Source: Massilia sp. TS11
GTDB lineage: Bacteria; Pseudomonadota; Gammaproteobacteria; Burkholderiales; Burkholderiaceae_D
Reading direction: 5' to 3'
Length of the DNA: 64,000 nt
NCBI RefSeq assembly: GCF_022012445.1
Contig: NZ_JAKLTS010000009.1
Coordinates: forward strand, 167,054 to 231,053
In this document: in pieces, positions 27,278 to 36,216 of the stretch
How the letters are laid out: each line of letters opens with the position of its first letter
Position numbering within the stretch: position 1 is the first letter of the stretch
Program-made: the position numbers and the translations under genes
Notes under the pieces: generated by a model
The model's input: the letters and a program-made list of their open reading frames with translations, nothing else
Database searches by the model: none
Told to the model about the DNA's origin: nothing

Positions 27278-27306
27278 GAAAACGAATCGGACGACCGCGA
27301 AACGGG
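27278..27306 (-). promoter_or_regulatory. Candidate LytTR-type direct repeat upstream of the ABC/LolA-like operon
   Basis: On the minus strand CCCGTTTCG (27298-27306) and TTCGTTTTC (27278-27286) are imperfect direct repeats 20 bp apart, about two helical turns, 75-100 bp before the operon start at 27203. LytTR regulators typically bind 9-bp GTT-containing repeats at such spacing. Inference only. Confidence 0.3.
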
Positions 27307-27320
27307 GCTGGCGCGGCGCG

Positions 27321-27357
27321 AAAAAAAGCCGGTCCGGTGCGGGACACCGGCGCCGGC
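27321..27357 (-). terminator. Strong intrinsic terminator for the CARDB gene
   Basis: On the minus strand the stem is GCCGG/CCGGC with inner CCGGTG/CACCGG, followed by seven T residues (27321-27327 as A on the plus strand). It sits about 20 bp after the stop of the 27376-27843 gene and isolates it from the operon whose promoter region starts next to it. Confidence 0.85.
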
Positions 27358-27375
27358 GTGGGGAAAGCTTGCGCC

Positions 27376-27843
27376 CTAAAGCGCCCGGCAGGCGCCGCTG
27401 ACGGTCACCGTCAGCGCCAGCGCGTTATTCGCCAGGTTCGATTCGGCCAGCTGGTTTTCGGCGTCCAGCTGCAGACCCAGCACGTAGGTGCCGGGCTCCA
27501 GATAGGGCTGGGTGAGGACATGGCGCGTTTCGCCGGGCTGCAGCGGCTGGGCGCTGCTGATGGCGACGATAGCGCCTTTCGCGAGCAGGAAGTTCTTGAA
27601 GCTGGCCGTGGGGCGGTCGCCCAGATTGCGCAGATCGTAGCCGACATTGAAAGCGCAGCGCCCCTTGGTGCGCAGCATGGCATCGCGCTCAGTCAGCACG
27701 ATGCTGCCGCCCCAGGGCACGGCGCGCGTACCGAAATGCATACCTTGCAGGCTGGTGACGTCGGCGTGGATACCGGATGCCGGCGCGACGTTGAAGATGG
27801 CAGCCGCGCACAGGACGCTGCCCAGCATCTTGAATAGACCCAT
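27376..27843 (-). CDS. Secreted CARDB-like single-domain protein
   Basis: 155 residues: signal peptide (to about residue 25), then one immunoglobulin-like beta-sandwich with the CARDB pattern FNVGYDLRNLGDRPTASF ... LQPGETRHVL ... LDAENQLAESNLANNAL (about 60-145). Two Cys (RCAFNVG and the terminal GACRAL) could form a disulfide. Probably a periplasmic or surface adhesion/recognition domain; no partner is evident. It has its own terminator and lies downstream of the BaeSR-like pair in the same direction. Confidence 0.7.
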   Translation of the reverse strand: MGLFKMLGSVLCAAAIFNVAPASGIHADVTSLQGMHFGTRAVPWGGSIVLTERDAMLRTKGRCAFNVGYDLRNLGDRPTASFKNFLLAKGAIVAISSAQPLQPGETRHVLTQPYLEPGTYVLGLQLDAENQLAESNLANNALALTVTVSGACRAL

Positions 27844-27966
27844 GTACCCTGCTTTCTCGTTGATGTGGTGGGTAGCAGGGACTTTGCAAGCGGCGTGCCA
27901 GGCCTTTCCGCGTGCGGATTGACAGAATTCGTCAGCCGAGCCGACAAAAGCTGCCAGGCGGCTGAC

Positions 27967-28635
27967 TCAGAGCGGCGGCTCGAAGCGGTAGCCGACACCG
28001 TACACCGACTGCAGGCACTCCGACTGCGGCAGCTTGCGGCGGATATTCTTGATGTGGGAGTCGATCGTGCGGTCGTTGATGTCGCGCTGGTCCTCGTGGG
28101 CGAAGTCGAGCAGCTGCTGGCGCGAATAGACGCGGCTTGGGTTGTCGATCAATTCCGCCAGCAGACGGAATTCGACGGGCGTCAGCGCTACCGCCGCCCC
28201 GCCATGCAGGATCTGCATGCGCTCGCGGTCGACCACGAAGGCCGCGCCCGTGGGCTGCGGCGTTTGCTGGCTGCGGCGCAGATGGACCTTGACCCGCGCC
28301 ACCACCTCGCGCGGGCTGAAGGGCTTGCACACGTAGTCGTCGGCGCCGGTCTCCAGGCCAAGCAGGCGGTCGATTTCGTCGACCCGCGCCGTCAGCATGA
28401 TCACCGGGACCTGCGAGAAGCCTCGCAGCTGCTGGCACACGGCCACGCCATCGAGCCCGGGCAGCATCAGGTCGAGCGTGACCAGATCGACCGCATGGGA
28501 GCGCAGATAGTCGAGCGCCGCCTGGCCATTGGCGAGTTGGGTGCTGCGAAAACCGGCGGCGCTGAAATAGTCCGTCAGCAGCGCGGCGATCTTGTCGTCG
28601 TCTTCCACCACCAGGATATGCGGCTGTTTGTTCAT
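27967..28635 (-). CDS. OmpR-family response regulator, BaeR-like
   Basis: 222 residues: receiver (acidic EDD, phospho-Asp in LVTLDLMLPGLDG, Lys in DDYVCKPFSPREV) and C-terminal winged helix (VALTPVEFRLLAEL ... DRTIDSHIKNIRRKL ... VYGVGYRF). Its start overlaps the stop of the kinase gene upstream by 4 bp. Sequence and order suggest BaeR, which controls envelope-stress and multidrug-efflux genes; the MFS exporter gene nearby is a possible target but that is a guess. Confidence 0.9.
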   Translation of the reverse strand: MNKQPHILVVEDDDKIAALLTDYFSAAGFRSTQLANGQAALDYLRSHAVDLVTLDLMLPGLDGVAVCQQLRGFSQVPVIMLTARVDEIDRLLGLETGADDYVCKPFSPREVVARVKVHLRRSQQTPQPTGAAFVVDRERMQILHGGAAVALTPVEFRLLAELIDNPSRVYSRQQLLDFAHEDQRDINDRTIDSHIKNIRRKLPQSECLQSVYGVGYRFEPPL

Positions 28636-30179
28636 GCATATTCTCCAGACAGTGGCAGGCGCAGATGGATTTTCAGCCCGCCCAGCGGCGACGGTCCGGC
28701 GCTGATGCTGCCGCCATGCGCCTCCACCAGCACCTTGACGATGGCCAGCCCCAGGCCGCTGCCGCCCGTGGTCCGGGTGCGCGCGCTATCGGCCCGCACC
28801 AGACGCTCGAACAGGTGCGCATGGGTGCCCGCCGGGACGCCGGGCGCGCTGTCCTCCACCCACAGATCGGCGTGGCCGTCGTCGGCCATGGCCATGCTGA
28901 CCACGATGTAGCCGCCCGCATCGGTGTAGCGCACGCTGTTTTCCAACAGGTTGATCAGCACCTGGGTCAGGCGTCCGTGGTCGCCGCGCACTGGCACCGG
29001 CTGGGTAGGCAGGTCCCAACCGAGATCGAGGCCGGCCTTGGCGGCGCGCGGGCGGTAGCGCTCCAGCAGCGGGCGCACCAGGGCGGCCAGATCGAGCTGC
29101 TGCCAGTCGTAGTGCAGCTCCCCGGCGTCGGCCAGGGCCAGCTGATGCAGATCGTCGACCAGCTGGTTCAGGCGCAGCACCTCGCCATGCAGGGATTCGA
29201 GGGCCTTCTGGTCGGCGCTGCGGATGCCGTCGATCAGGGCTTCAAGCTCGCCGCGGATCACCGTCAGCGGGGTGCGCAGTTCGTGCGCGACATCGGCGAT
29301 CATCTGGCGCCGCTGCTGCTCGGAGGCCTCGAGCGCCTGCGCCATTTCATTCACGTGCACGGCCAGCTCGGCCAGTTCATCGCGCGACAGCAGGGGCGCG
29401 CGCGCCGCGAAATCGCCCTGGGCCAGACGCGCCGTCACATTGCGCAGGGCCGGAATCGGGCGTAGCAGATGGCGCGCGAGCGCCGTCGCCAGCAGCGCGG
29501 CGAAGGCGATCAGGGCGGCGGCCATCAGCAGCATCTCGTTGATCTGATCGCGCAGGAAGGCGCTGGCGGCGGCGCCGTCGTTACCTTCGGCGGCCTGGCG
29601 CAGCGGGCGCAGCTTGAGCAGGCCAATCAGGCGGCCATTGAGCAGAATCGGCTGCTCGATCGCGTCGACTACATGGGGCGGGCCCATCACCGGCTCGCCG
29701 TCGGCGTCGAACACGGACAGGCGCGGCGCAAAGCCGAAGGGATCGCGCGGGCGCGGCGGCTCGCCCGCGCGGCCCTCGTCTTCCGGCGGCGGTGCGGCCT
29801 CGCGCGGCGGCGGTGGCGGCCGCTGCGGGCCGTAGCCGCGCACCGGGGGCGGCTCGCCGGCGCGCGGCGGCGGGCCATCGCGGCGCGGCTGCGGCCGCGG
29901 ATTCTCGGGCAGCACCAGCGGATTAGCGGGGTTCATCCGGGCCAGCACTTCGCGCATGCCGGCCGGGCGGTGGCGCAGCCAGTCCCAATTGCCCTCGCGC
30001 GCATAGCGCTGGGCGATCAGCTCGGCGACCTTGTCGAGGTCCTTGCGCTGCGCACCATTCAGGTAGGCGACGAAGCCGCGATTCAGATTGGCCGTGGTGA
30101 ACCAGGCCATGGCGCCGATACTGAGGATGGCGACGGCGACCACCGCCAGCGCGATCTTGCGCGCGATCGTCAGTCGCAT
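28632..30179 (-). CDS. Sensor histidine kinase, BaeS-like, with a Pro/Arg-rich periplasmic insert
   Basis: 515 residues. Helix 1 (about 9-28), a periplasmic domain, helix 2 (about 215-238), HAMP, H-box VAHELRTPLTVIRGELEAL (about 300) and HATPase (INLLENSVRYTDAGG; GGSGLGLAIVKVLVEAHGG). Between about residues 95 and 150 the sensor loop is an unusual stretch dominated by Pro, Arg, Gly and Glu (for example RPPPPPREAAPPPEDE), which ordinary BaeS proteins lack. It likely forms an extended linker or binding surface. Confidence 0.9.
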   Translation of the reverse strand: MRLTIARKIALAVVAVAILSIGAMAWFTTANLNRGFVAYLNGAQRKDLDKVAELIAQRYAREGNWDWLRHRPAGMREVLARMNPANPLVLPENPRPQPRRDGPPPRAGEPPPVRGYGPQRPPPPPREAAPPPEDEGRAGEPPRPRDPFGFAPRLSVFDADGEPVMGPPHVVDAIEQPILLNGRLIGLLKLRPLRQAAEGNDGAAASAFLRDQINEMLLMAAALIAFAALLATALARHLLRPIPALRNVTARLAQGDFAARAPLLSRDELAELAVHVNEMAQALEASEQQRRQMIADVAHELRTPLTVIRGELEALIDGIRSADQKALESLHGEVLRLNQLVDDLHQLALADAGELHYDWQQLDLAALVRPLLERYRPRAAKAGLDLGWDLPTQPVPVRGDHGRLTQVLINLLENSVRYTDAGGYIVVSMAMADDGHADLWVEDSAPGVPAGTHAHLFERLVRADSARTRTTGGSGLGLAIVKVLVEAHGGSISAGPSPLGGLKIHLRLPLSGEYA

Positions 30180-30246
30180 ACGGTGTCCTGATGTCGGTAG
30201 CTCACGCGGACATCATAACCGCCAAATGTGCAGAGATTGTGGAAAT

Positions 30247-31443
30247 TCAGGCCGGCTGCGGCTGGCGCGGGGCCAGGCCGCGCAGGCGCATCGCGATCAG
30301 CAGGCCGAGACCGAGCGCGCAGCCAAGGCCCGCCACCACGGCCGCCCAGCCGCCGCGGCTCCACAGCACGCCGGTGGCCGAACCGAGCACGCTCGAGCCC
30401 AGGTAGTAGAACAGCAGGTAGAGGGCCGAGGCCAGGGCCTGGGGCGCGCCGGCACGCCGTCCGACCCAGCTGCTGGCGATCGAATGGGCGGCGAAAAAGC
30501 CAAACGTGAAGATGCCCAGACCGATCAGCACCAGCGGCAGCTGCGGGGCGAGCGTCAGCAGCAGGCCAAACAGCATCAGGCCCAGCGCCTGCCACAGCAC
30601 GTGGCGGCGGCCCAGGCGGTCGGCGCGGCGCCCGGCCCACACGGCGCTGTAGATCCCGCTCAGGTAAAGCGCGGCGAGCGCGCCGACAGCGGCCGGGCGC
30701 AGGCTGAACGGCGCCGCCAGCAGGCGGTAGCCGATGTAGTTGTAGACCGAGACCATGCAGCCCATGAGCAGAAAGCCGATGGCGAACATCCACGGCAGGC
30801 CCGCGTCGCACAGGTGACGGCGCGCGCCCTGCAGCAGCACGTCCCAGCCGGCCGGCTGCGGGCGGAAGTGGCGCGAGGCCGGCAGGCTGCGCACACATTC
30901 GAGCGCCACCAGCAGGGCCAGCACCCCCATCGTCGCCAGCGCCGCGCGCCAGCCGAAAACGTCGGCCACGGCGGCCGCCACAAAACGTCCGATCATGCCG
31001 CCAAAGGCACTGCCGCTGATGTACAGGCCCATCGACAAGCCAAGCGAGGCCGGTTCGATCTCCTCGCTCAAATAGGCCATGGCCACGGCCGGCATCCCGC
31101 CCAGGGCCACGCCGAGCAGGGTGCGCAGCAGCAGCAGCTGGCGGTAGTCCTCGGCAAAGGCGCAGGCGATGGCCAGCACGGCGCCCAGCAGCATCGAGGC
31201 CAGCATCAGCGGGCGGCGCCCGACCCGATCCGACAGCACGCCCGAGACCAGCAGCGACACGGCCAGGGCCGCCGTCGCCATCGACAGCACGCCGCTGCTC
31301 TGGGCCGGACTCAGGGCGAAGGCCTGGGCCAGCACCGGCATCAGCGGCTGCACGCAGTACAGCAGCGCGAAGGTGGAAAAGCCGGCGCACAGCATGGCGC
31401 GGTTGGTGCGGTGGAAGGCGGGAGTGGCGGCAGCGATCTTCAT
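30247..31443 (-). CDS. MFS transporter, YnfM-like exporter
   Basis: 398 residues with twelve predicted helices. The A-loop motif is LSDRVGRRPLMLASML (about 70-85), and YIGYRLL and SWVGRRAG segments follow in the second half. Similar to YnfM-type drug/sugar efflux permeases. Start MKIAAATPAF was chosen over upstream codons that would extend into the AT-rich intergenic region. Divergent from a LysR gene, the classical arrangement for LysR-controlled transporters. Substrate unknown. Confidence 0.9.
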   Translation of the reverse strand: MKIAAATPAFHRTNRAMLCAGFSTFALLYCVQPLMPVLAQAFALSPAQSSGVLSMATAALAVSLLVSGVLSDRVGRRPLMLASMLLGAVLAIACAFAEDYRQLLLLRTLLGVALGGMPAVAMAYLSEEIEPASLGLSMGLYISGSAFGGMIGRFVAAAVADVFGWRAALATMGVLALLVALECVRSLPASRHFRPQPAGWDVLLQGARRHLCDAGLPWMFAIGFLLMGCMVSVYNYIGYRLLAAPFSLRPAAVGALAALYLSGIYSAVWAGRRADRLGRRHVLWQALGLMLFGLLLTLAPQLPLVLIGLGIFTFGFFAAHSIASSWVGRRAGAPQALASALYLLFYYLGSSVLGSATGVLWSRGGWAAVVAGLGCALGLGLLIAMRLRGLAPRQPQPA

Positions 31444-31517
31444 GCAGACCATGCTAGGCTTGTTCAGTAATTCAGTCCAATATATATTTCTGTCGTCTCT
31501 CATACATTTTATAGATT
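31444..31517. promoter_or_regulatory. AT-rich divergent promoter region of the MFS and LysR genes
   Basis: A 74-bp gap containing the only strongly AT-rich run nearby (CCAATATATATTT at about 31476, and TACATTTTATAG near the LysR start). It must hold both promoters and the LysR operator. No perfect T-N11-A pair stands out. Confidence 0.5.
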
Positions 31518-32411
31518 ATGGAACTGCGCCACCTGCGCTACTTCATCGCCGTCGCCGAGGAACTGCACTTCACGCGCGCGGCCCAGCGCCTGAACATCGG
31601 CCAGCCGCCGCTGTCGCATGCGATCGCCCAGCTCGAGGAGGAAGTCGGCGCGCTGCTGTTCGAGCGCAGCAAGCGCTGGGTGCGGCTGACGCCGGCCGGC
31701 AGCCTGTTCCTCAGCGATGCGCGGCGTATTCTGGCCCTGGCCGAGCAGGCCCAGGAGACCGCGCGCCGGGCCGAACGCGGCGAGGCCGGCGAGCTGCGCA
31801 TTGGCTTTACCTACTCCACCCCGTTCACGCCGCTGTTCGTGGCCGCCATCCGGCGCTATCGCCAGCAGTACCCGGGCGTGACGCTGACCCTGCGCGAGCT
31901 GTCGAGCCAGCGCCAGATCGAAGCGCTGGCCCAGCGCGAGCTCGATCTGGCCTTCACCCGACCCCTGAGCGTGCCCGATGCGCGCCTGGCGATGGCGCCG
32001 CTGCGCGACGATCCGCTGGTGGCCGTGCTGCCCAGCGAGCACCGGCTGGCGCACACGCGCCACCTGGCCCTGCGCGATCTGGCCAACGAACCGTTTGTGA
32101 TGTACCCGGCGGCGGCCGGGACCGCCATCGTGCCGCTGATTCTGCGCCTGTGCCGCGCGGCCGGTTTCAGTCCGCACGTGGCGCAGGAAGCGGGCGAATC
32201 GGCCTCGATCATCGGCCTGGTGGCGGCCGGCTGCGGCGTGACCGTGCTGCCCGCGACCTTCCGCCGCATCCGCATGGAAGGCGTCAGCTACCGCCAGCTG
32301 CAGGACGCCGACGCCCGCACCAGCCTGATGCTCGGTTGGCGCGCGGGCGAACACGCGCCGCTGGTGGACGCCTTCGTCGCCATCGCCCGGGCCGCCGCGG
32401 CGAGCGACTAA
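31518..32411 (+). CDS. LysR-family transcriptional regulator
   Basis: 297 residues: N-terminal winged helix-turn-helix (MELRHLRYFIAVAEELHFTRAAQRLNIGQPPLS, positions 1-33) and a periplasmic-binding-protein-like effector domain (about 90-295). N-terminus and LSSQRQIEALAQRELDLAF segment resemble the BenM/CatM-type subgroup. It is divergent from the MFS exporter gene and probably controls it and itself. The inducer is not predictable. Confidence 0.94.
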   Translation: MELRHLRYFIAVAEELHFTRAAQRLNIGQPPLSHAIAQLEEEVGALLFERSKRWVRLTPAGSLFLSDARRILALAEQAQETARRAERGEAGELRIGFTYSTPFTPLFVAAIRRYRQQYPGVTLTLRELSSQRQIEALAQRELDLAFTRPLSVPDARLAMAPLRDDPLVAVLPSEHRLAHTRHLALRDLANEPFVMYPAAAGTAIVPLILRLCRAAGFSPHVAQEAGESASIIGLVAAGCGVTVLPATFRRIRMEGVSYRQLQDADARTSLMLGWRAGEHAPLVDAFVAIARAAAASD

Positions 32412-32474
32412 GCCCTCCATTTTTGCTGCACATTTGCGCGCCATCCTGCGCCCATCTCAACGCAGGAGCCCATC

Positions 32475-34016
32475 ATGCAGCCACGCGCCCACCGCCTCGC
32501 CAGCCTACTCGTCCCCAGCCTGCTGCTTGCCGCCTGCGGTGGCGGCAGCATCGACAGCAGCAGTCCCGCCGCGACGCCCGCGCCGGTCCAGGACAGCAGC
32601 ATCGCCAGCGGCAGCGGCGCCGCGCGCTCGGGCGACATCGGCCACAGCACCCTGAGCGTGCCGGTGACGCAGCCGAACGAAGAAGGCGCGGCCCTGACCG
32701 TGAGCAGCAGCGGCAGCATCGACAGCGCCAATCCCTTTTTTCGCCCGCTGGGCAATGGCCGCAGCTGCGCCAGCTGCCACGAAGAGGCCAATGGCTGGAC
32801 CATCGGCCCGGCGCGCCTGCAGCAGCGCTTCGAGGCCAGCGCCGGCCTCGATCCCGTGTTCCGCCTGGTGGATGGCGCCAACAGCCCGAACGCCAGAGTT
32901 GACAGCGTGGACGCGCGCCGCAGCGCCTACAGCATGCTGCTCACGCGCGGCGTGATCCGCGTCGGCCTGGCGCTGCCCGCCGATGCCGAATTCACGCTCG
33001 AACGCGTGGACGACCCCTACGGCTATGCGAGTGCGCGCGAGCTGTCGCTGTTCCGCCGCCCCCTGCCCTCGGCCAATCTGCGCTTCAGCAGCACCCTGAT
33101 GTGGGACGGGCGCGAGACCCTGCTCGACGCCGCCTCCAGCCTGTGCATCAAGGGCGCACGCCCGGCCGCCTGCTACGCGGCCCTCGAAAAGGACCTGGCG
33201 CAGCAGGCCAGCGACGCCGTCAAGGGCCATGCCGAAGCGACGAGCGCCCTGAGCGAGAGCGAGCGCGCCGCCATCGTCGCCTTCGAGCAGAGCCTGACGA
33301 TTGCGCAGCAGGTGTCGAAGGACGCGGGCGACCTCAGTAGCGCCGGCGCGCTGGGCGGCCCGGCCAATCTGGCGCGCACCGACTTCTATTTCGGGATCAA
33401 TGACGTGGACGCGGGCGACTACCGCAGCGGCGCCGCCTTCAACCGCAATGTGTTCAACCTGTTCGGTGCCTGGCGCAATCTGGGCCAGCCCCAGCCCGGG
33501 CCGCGCGGCGGCCGCCCGCAGCCACCGAGCGCCCAGGACCAGGCGCGCGCCGCCATCGCGCGCGGCGAACAGCTGTTCAACACCCGCCCGTTCACGCTGA
33601 CGAACGTGGCCGGCTTCACCGACACCTTGCGTCCCGGCCTCGCGCGCGCCACCTGCAGCAGCTGCCATTCAGCGCCGAATGCCGGATCCCTGTCGGTGCC
33701 GCGCCTGTTCAACACCGGCACCTCGGCGGCCGTGCTGCGCACGCCCGATCTGCCGCTGTACACGCTGAAGAACAAGACGACGGGCGAAGTGGTGGAGGTC
33801 AGCGATCCGGGCGCCGCCATGCAGAGCGGGCGCTGGCGCGACATCGGCAAGATGAAGACACCGAGTCTGCGCGGCCTGGAAGCGCGCTCGCCCTACTTCC
33901 ACGACGGCTCCGCCACCAGTGTCGAAGCGGTGGTGCGCTTCTACGACCGCCGCTTCCGCATCGGCCTGACGCCGCAGGAAGTCGCCGACCTGTCCGCCTT
34001 CCTCAAAGCCCTCTGA
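32475..34016 (+). CDS. Di-haem cytochrome c peroxidase-like lipoprotein
   Basis: 513 residues. The N-terminus ends in lipobox LLLAACGGG (Cys about 22), so it is a lipoprotein. Two CxxCH haem sites are seen: CASCHEE (about 96) and CSSCHSA (about 395). A late motif TPSLRGLEARSPYFHDG plus VEAVVRFYDRRF is typical of the di-haem cytochrome c peroxidase/MauG superfamily. The Ser/Gly/Pro-rich linker spans residues 25-80. Physiological substrate unclear; periplasmic peroxide removal or cofactor oxidation are possible. It stands alone after LysR. Confidence 0.88.
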   Translation: MQPRAHRLASLLVPSLLLAACGGGSIDSSSPAATPAPVQDSSIASGSGAARSGDIGHSTLSVPVTQPNEEGAALTVSSSGSIDSANPFFRPLGNGRSCASCHEEANGWTIGPARLQQRFEASAGLDPVFRLVDGANSPNARVDSVDARRSAYSMLLTRGVIRVGLALPADAEFTLERVDDPYGYASARELSLFRRPLPSANLRFSSTLMWDGRETLLDAASSLCIKGARPAACYAALEKDLAQQASDAVKGHAEATSALSESERAAIVAFEQSLTIAQQVSKDAGDLSSAGALGGPANLARTDFYFGINDVDAGDYRSGAAFNRNVFNLFGAWRNLGQPQPGPRGGRPQPPSAQDQARAAIARGEQLFNTRPFTLTNVAGFTDTLRPGLARATCSSCHSAPNAGSLSVPRLFNTGTSAAVLRTPDLPLYTLKNKTTGEVVEVSDPGAAMQSGRWRDIGKMKTPSLRGLEARSPYFHDGSATSVEAVVRFYDRRFRIGLTPQEVADLSAFLKAL

Positions 34017-34025
34017 CCCCGTTGT

Positions 34026-34895
34026 TTAGAAGTCGGCGTCGAGCTCGGTGCCGGCGTAGTTTTCCAGCTCGGCGAACAGGGTCTTGAGCGCGGTGCGGCT
34101 GTTCAGCTTGTGCAGCACCGTGCAGTGGGCGCGCAGATTGTCGATGCGCTCGACCAGCACCGGATGGTGCTGCACCGGCACCACCTGCAGCAGCTCGGCC
34201 CAGCCCTGCTCGAAGTCGGGCTTGTGCTTGCGCACGGCGCCGACGAAACGCGCGAACTCCTGCTGGCCGGTGCGCGCCACGATGCGGCCGCCGCCTTCGA
34301 CCGCGAAGATGATGGCCAGCGCCAGCACGCCTTCGGCATTCAGGTCGCTGTCCTTGATCGGACCTTCCCAGTGGTGGCGGCGCAGCCAGCTGGCGGCGCG
34401 CACCACGGCCTGCACCTGCTTGCGCTGATTGAGCTGCATCTCGTAACGCGCCGGGCCGTCCCAGTTCTCGCCGGGGTCGGCCGCGCAGATGTCGATGAAC
34501 AGCTCTTTCAGGCGGCGCTGGGCGTACACGGGGTCCTGGTCGAATTCGCCGACCAGGCTGTCCTCGGGCAGCGCGGCCAGCTCCTTGAGCGCGCGGAATC
34601 CCTGCTGGAACGCGTGCTCGGCCCCTTCGCCGATCAGGTATTCGAGGGCGCTGGCGTCGTCCTGCTCGACCAGGGTGCGCTCGATGCCGAGCGAGACGCA
34701 GCCGACCGTCAGCAGGTAGGCGCGCTGGATGCCTTCGGCCGTGCGGTCGTTGGTGAAGCGCTCGGCCACCATGGCGGTGATGCCGGCCAGTTCGTCGGCC
34801 AGCACGGCGGCGTCTTCGTCCTGCGCGGGCAGGTCGAAACAGCGGATCGCGCGCACCAGCCGCGGCGGGCGCGCTTGGATGAGGGCGGGCAGCAT
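34026..34895 (-). CDS. Unknown protein, last gene of the J-domain operon
   Basis: 289 residues, soluble, mostly helical, no signal peptide. Notable segments are RAIRCFDLPAQDEDAAVLADELA (about 16-38) and YEMQLNQRKQVQAVVRAASWLRRHHWEGPIKDSD around 160. No family recognised. It begins 3 bp after the preceding gene's stop, so it is made with the J-domain protein and two other unknown proteins. Convergent with the di-haem cytochrome gene with a 9-bp gap. Confidence 0.8.
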   Translation of the reverse strand: MLPALIQARPPRLVRAIRCFDLPAQDEDAAVLADELAGITAMVAERFTNDRTAEGIQRAYLLTVGCVSLGIERTLVEQDDASALEYLIGEGAEHAFQQGFRALKELAALPEDSLVGEFDQDPVYAQRRLKELFIDICAADPGENWDGPARYEMQLNQRKQVQAVVRAASWLRRHHWEGPIKDSDLNAEGVLALAIIFAVEGGGRIVARTGQQEFARFVGAVRKHKPDFEQGWAELLQVVPVQHHPVLVERIDNLRAHCTVLHKLNSRTALKTLFAELENYAGTELDADF

Positions 34896-34898
34896 GGC

Positions 34899-35675
34899 TT
34901 AACTGAAGATGCCGGTGCCGAGGCTCTTGCGGGTGCCGCGCTTGGGCGTGGTGCGCACGCTCGGCACCTGCTTGCGCAGGCGGTACAGCAGCTCGCGCGT
35001 GGTGCGCTGCAGATGCTTGGGCTCTTCGTCGGGATCGTCCGAGAATTCGGCGTCGGCCAGGTCGGCGCTGTGGCGGAATTCGGGGAACAGCTCGAACAGC
35101 GCGCGGTCCCAGCCATCCTCGCTGGCGCGCGCCAGCTCCACCGCCAGCGGCACGATGTCGCTGTCGCTGGTCGTGTGGGCCGTGATCCAGGGTCCGCGCG
35201 AGGCGATTTCGCCGGCCAGCTCGAGCACTTCGCGCGGGGCCAGCGAGAACAGGATCGCAAACGCGGTGCAGCCATGGTCGGTGGCGGCGGCGGCCTGCAG
35301 CAGCTCGTGGCGGCGCTCCTCGTCGTCGGTGGCGAACACCACGCCGTGGATGTGGGCGAACAGGGACTCGGCGATGCGCTCGGGATCGTCCTCGATCAGG
35401 TTGTCGGGCCAGGTGGCGGCGATGAAGGCGAGGCTGTCGGCCCACACCTTGGGCGGCACCAGCAGGGTCGCGAGCGAGGTCTTGCCGCCGTCGAAGCCGG
35501 CCAGATGCAGGGCCGTCACCTGGGGCGGAATCTGTTCGAGCACTTCGGCCACGGCATAGTCGCCATGCGCTTCGGCGGCCTCGGAGAAGGCCTGTTCGGC
35601 ATGCTGCAGGGAGCCGGCCAGCACCAGTTCGGTGACTTGCTTGACGACGGCCGGCAGATTGCTGTTATCGCTCAT
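34899..35675 (-). CDS. Unknown protein of the J-domain operon
   Basis: 258 residues, acidic and helical in the first 225 residues, then a basic tail (RYRLRKQVPS ... TPKRGTRKSLGTGIFS at 230-258). Central segment VVFATDDEERRHELLQAAAATDHGC. Not recognised. Its start is 3 bp after the 166-residue gene and its stop 3 bp before the 289-residue gene. The basic tail could contact nucleic acid or an acidic partner such as the neighbouring acidic protein, but that is speculation. Confidence 0.8.
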   Translation of the reverse strand: MSDNSNLPAVVKQVTELVLAGSLQHAEQAFSEAAEAHGDYAVAEVLEQIPPQVTALHLAGFDGGKTSLATLLVPPKVWADSLAFIAATWPDNLIEDDPERIAESLFAHIHGVVFATDDEERRHELLQAAAATDHGCTAFAILFSLAPREVLELAGEIASRGPWITAHTTSDSDIVPLAVELARASEDGWDRALFELFPEFRHSADLADAEFSDDPDEEPKHLQRTTRELLYRLRKQVPSVRTTPKRGTRKSLGTGIFS

Positions 35676-35678
35676 CGC

Positions 35679-36179
35679 TTATTCCTCATCCTGGTCAAAC
35701 AGTTGGGCGAAGTCCTCGGTGACCTCGCCGATCTCGTCGTCCTCGTCGCCCTCGTCCTCGTCTTCGCGCAGGGCGTCGAGCGAATTGTCCTCGTCCACCC
35801 AGCCTTTCGGATGCTTGTGCAGGAAGACGGTGATGATGGCCTGGCGCGTCAGTTCGGGCCAGTCGCCGATCATCGCCTCGAGCGCGGCGGCGCCGGCGCC
35901 ATCGGCCGAGGCGGCCGCGAACACGGCCTGGGCGTCGCCCTCCTCGAACTGGGCGGCCTCGCGCAGCAGGGCCTTGGCATCGTGGATGCGCAGCGTTTCA
36001 TTGAGGGCGAAGGCCATCATGTTCAGGTCTTCGATGCCCTTGCCTTTGGCGTATTCGGCCAGCAGGGCGTCCAGCATGCGCTGGTAGTTCTTCTTGTCGG
36101 GCGGGTCGCCGAGGATGCCATCGATATAGCCCTCGAGCTCACGCGCCTGATAGGCGAATTCCGGGTGTACGCGTTTCAT
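35679..36179 (-). CDS. Acidic protein of the J-domain operon, unknown function
   Basis: 166 residues starting MKRVHPEFAYQARELEGYIDGI. The C-terminal 40 residues are extremely acidic (LREDEDEGDEDDEIGEVTEDF), which is unusual for a bacterial cytosolic protein. The body is helical. Not recognised. It follows the J-domain gene by 37 bp. A highly acidic tail beside a partner with a basic tail suggests the two products may bind each other. Confidence 0.78.
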   Translation of the reverse strand: MKRVHPEFAYQARELEGYIDGILGDPPDKKNYQRMLDALLAEYAKGKGIEDLNMMAFALNETLRIHDAKALLREAAQFEEGDAQAVFAAASADGAGAAALEAMIGDWPELTRQAIITVFLHKHPKGWVDEDNSLDALREDEDEGDEDDEIGEVTEDFAQLFDQDEE

Positions 36180-36216
36180 GTCTTCTTCTGGAAAATGGGG
36201 ATGGCGCGCTGTCGCT

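Noticed and set aside
31444..31517. Horizontally acquired AT-rich segment
   Set aside because: Only about 70 bp long and located exactly at a divergent promoter, where AT-rich sequence is expected.
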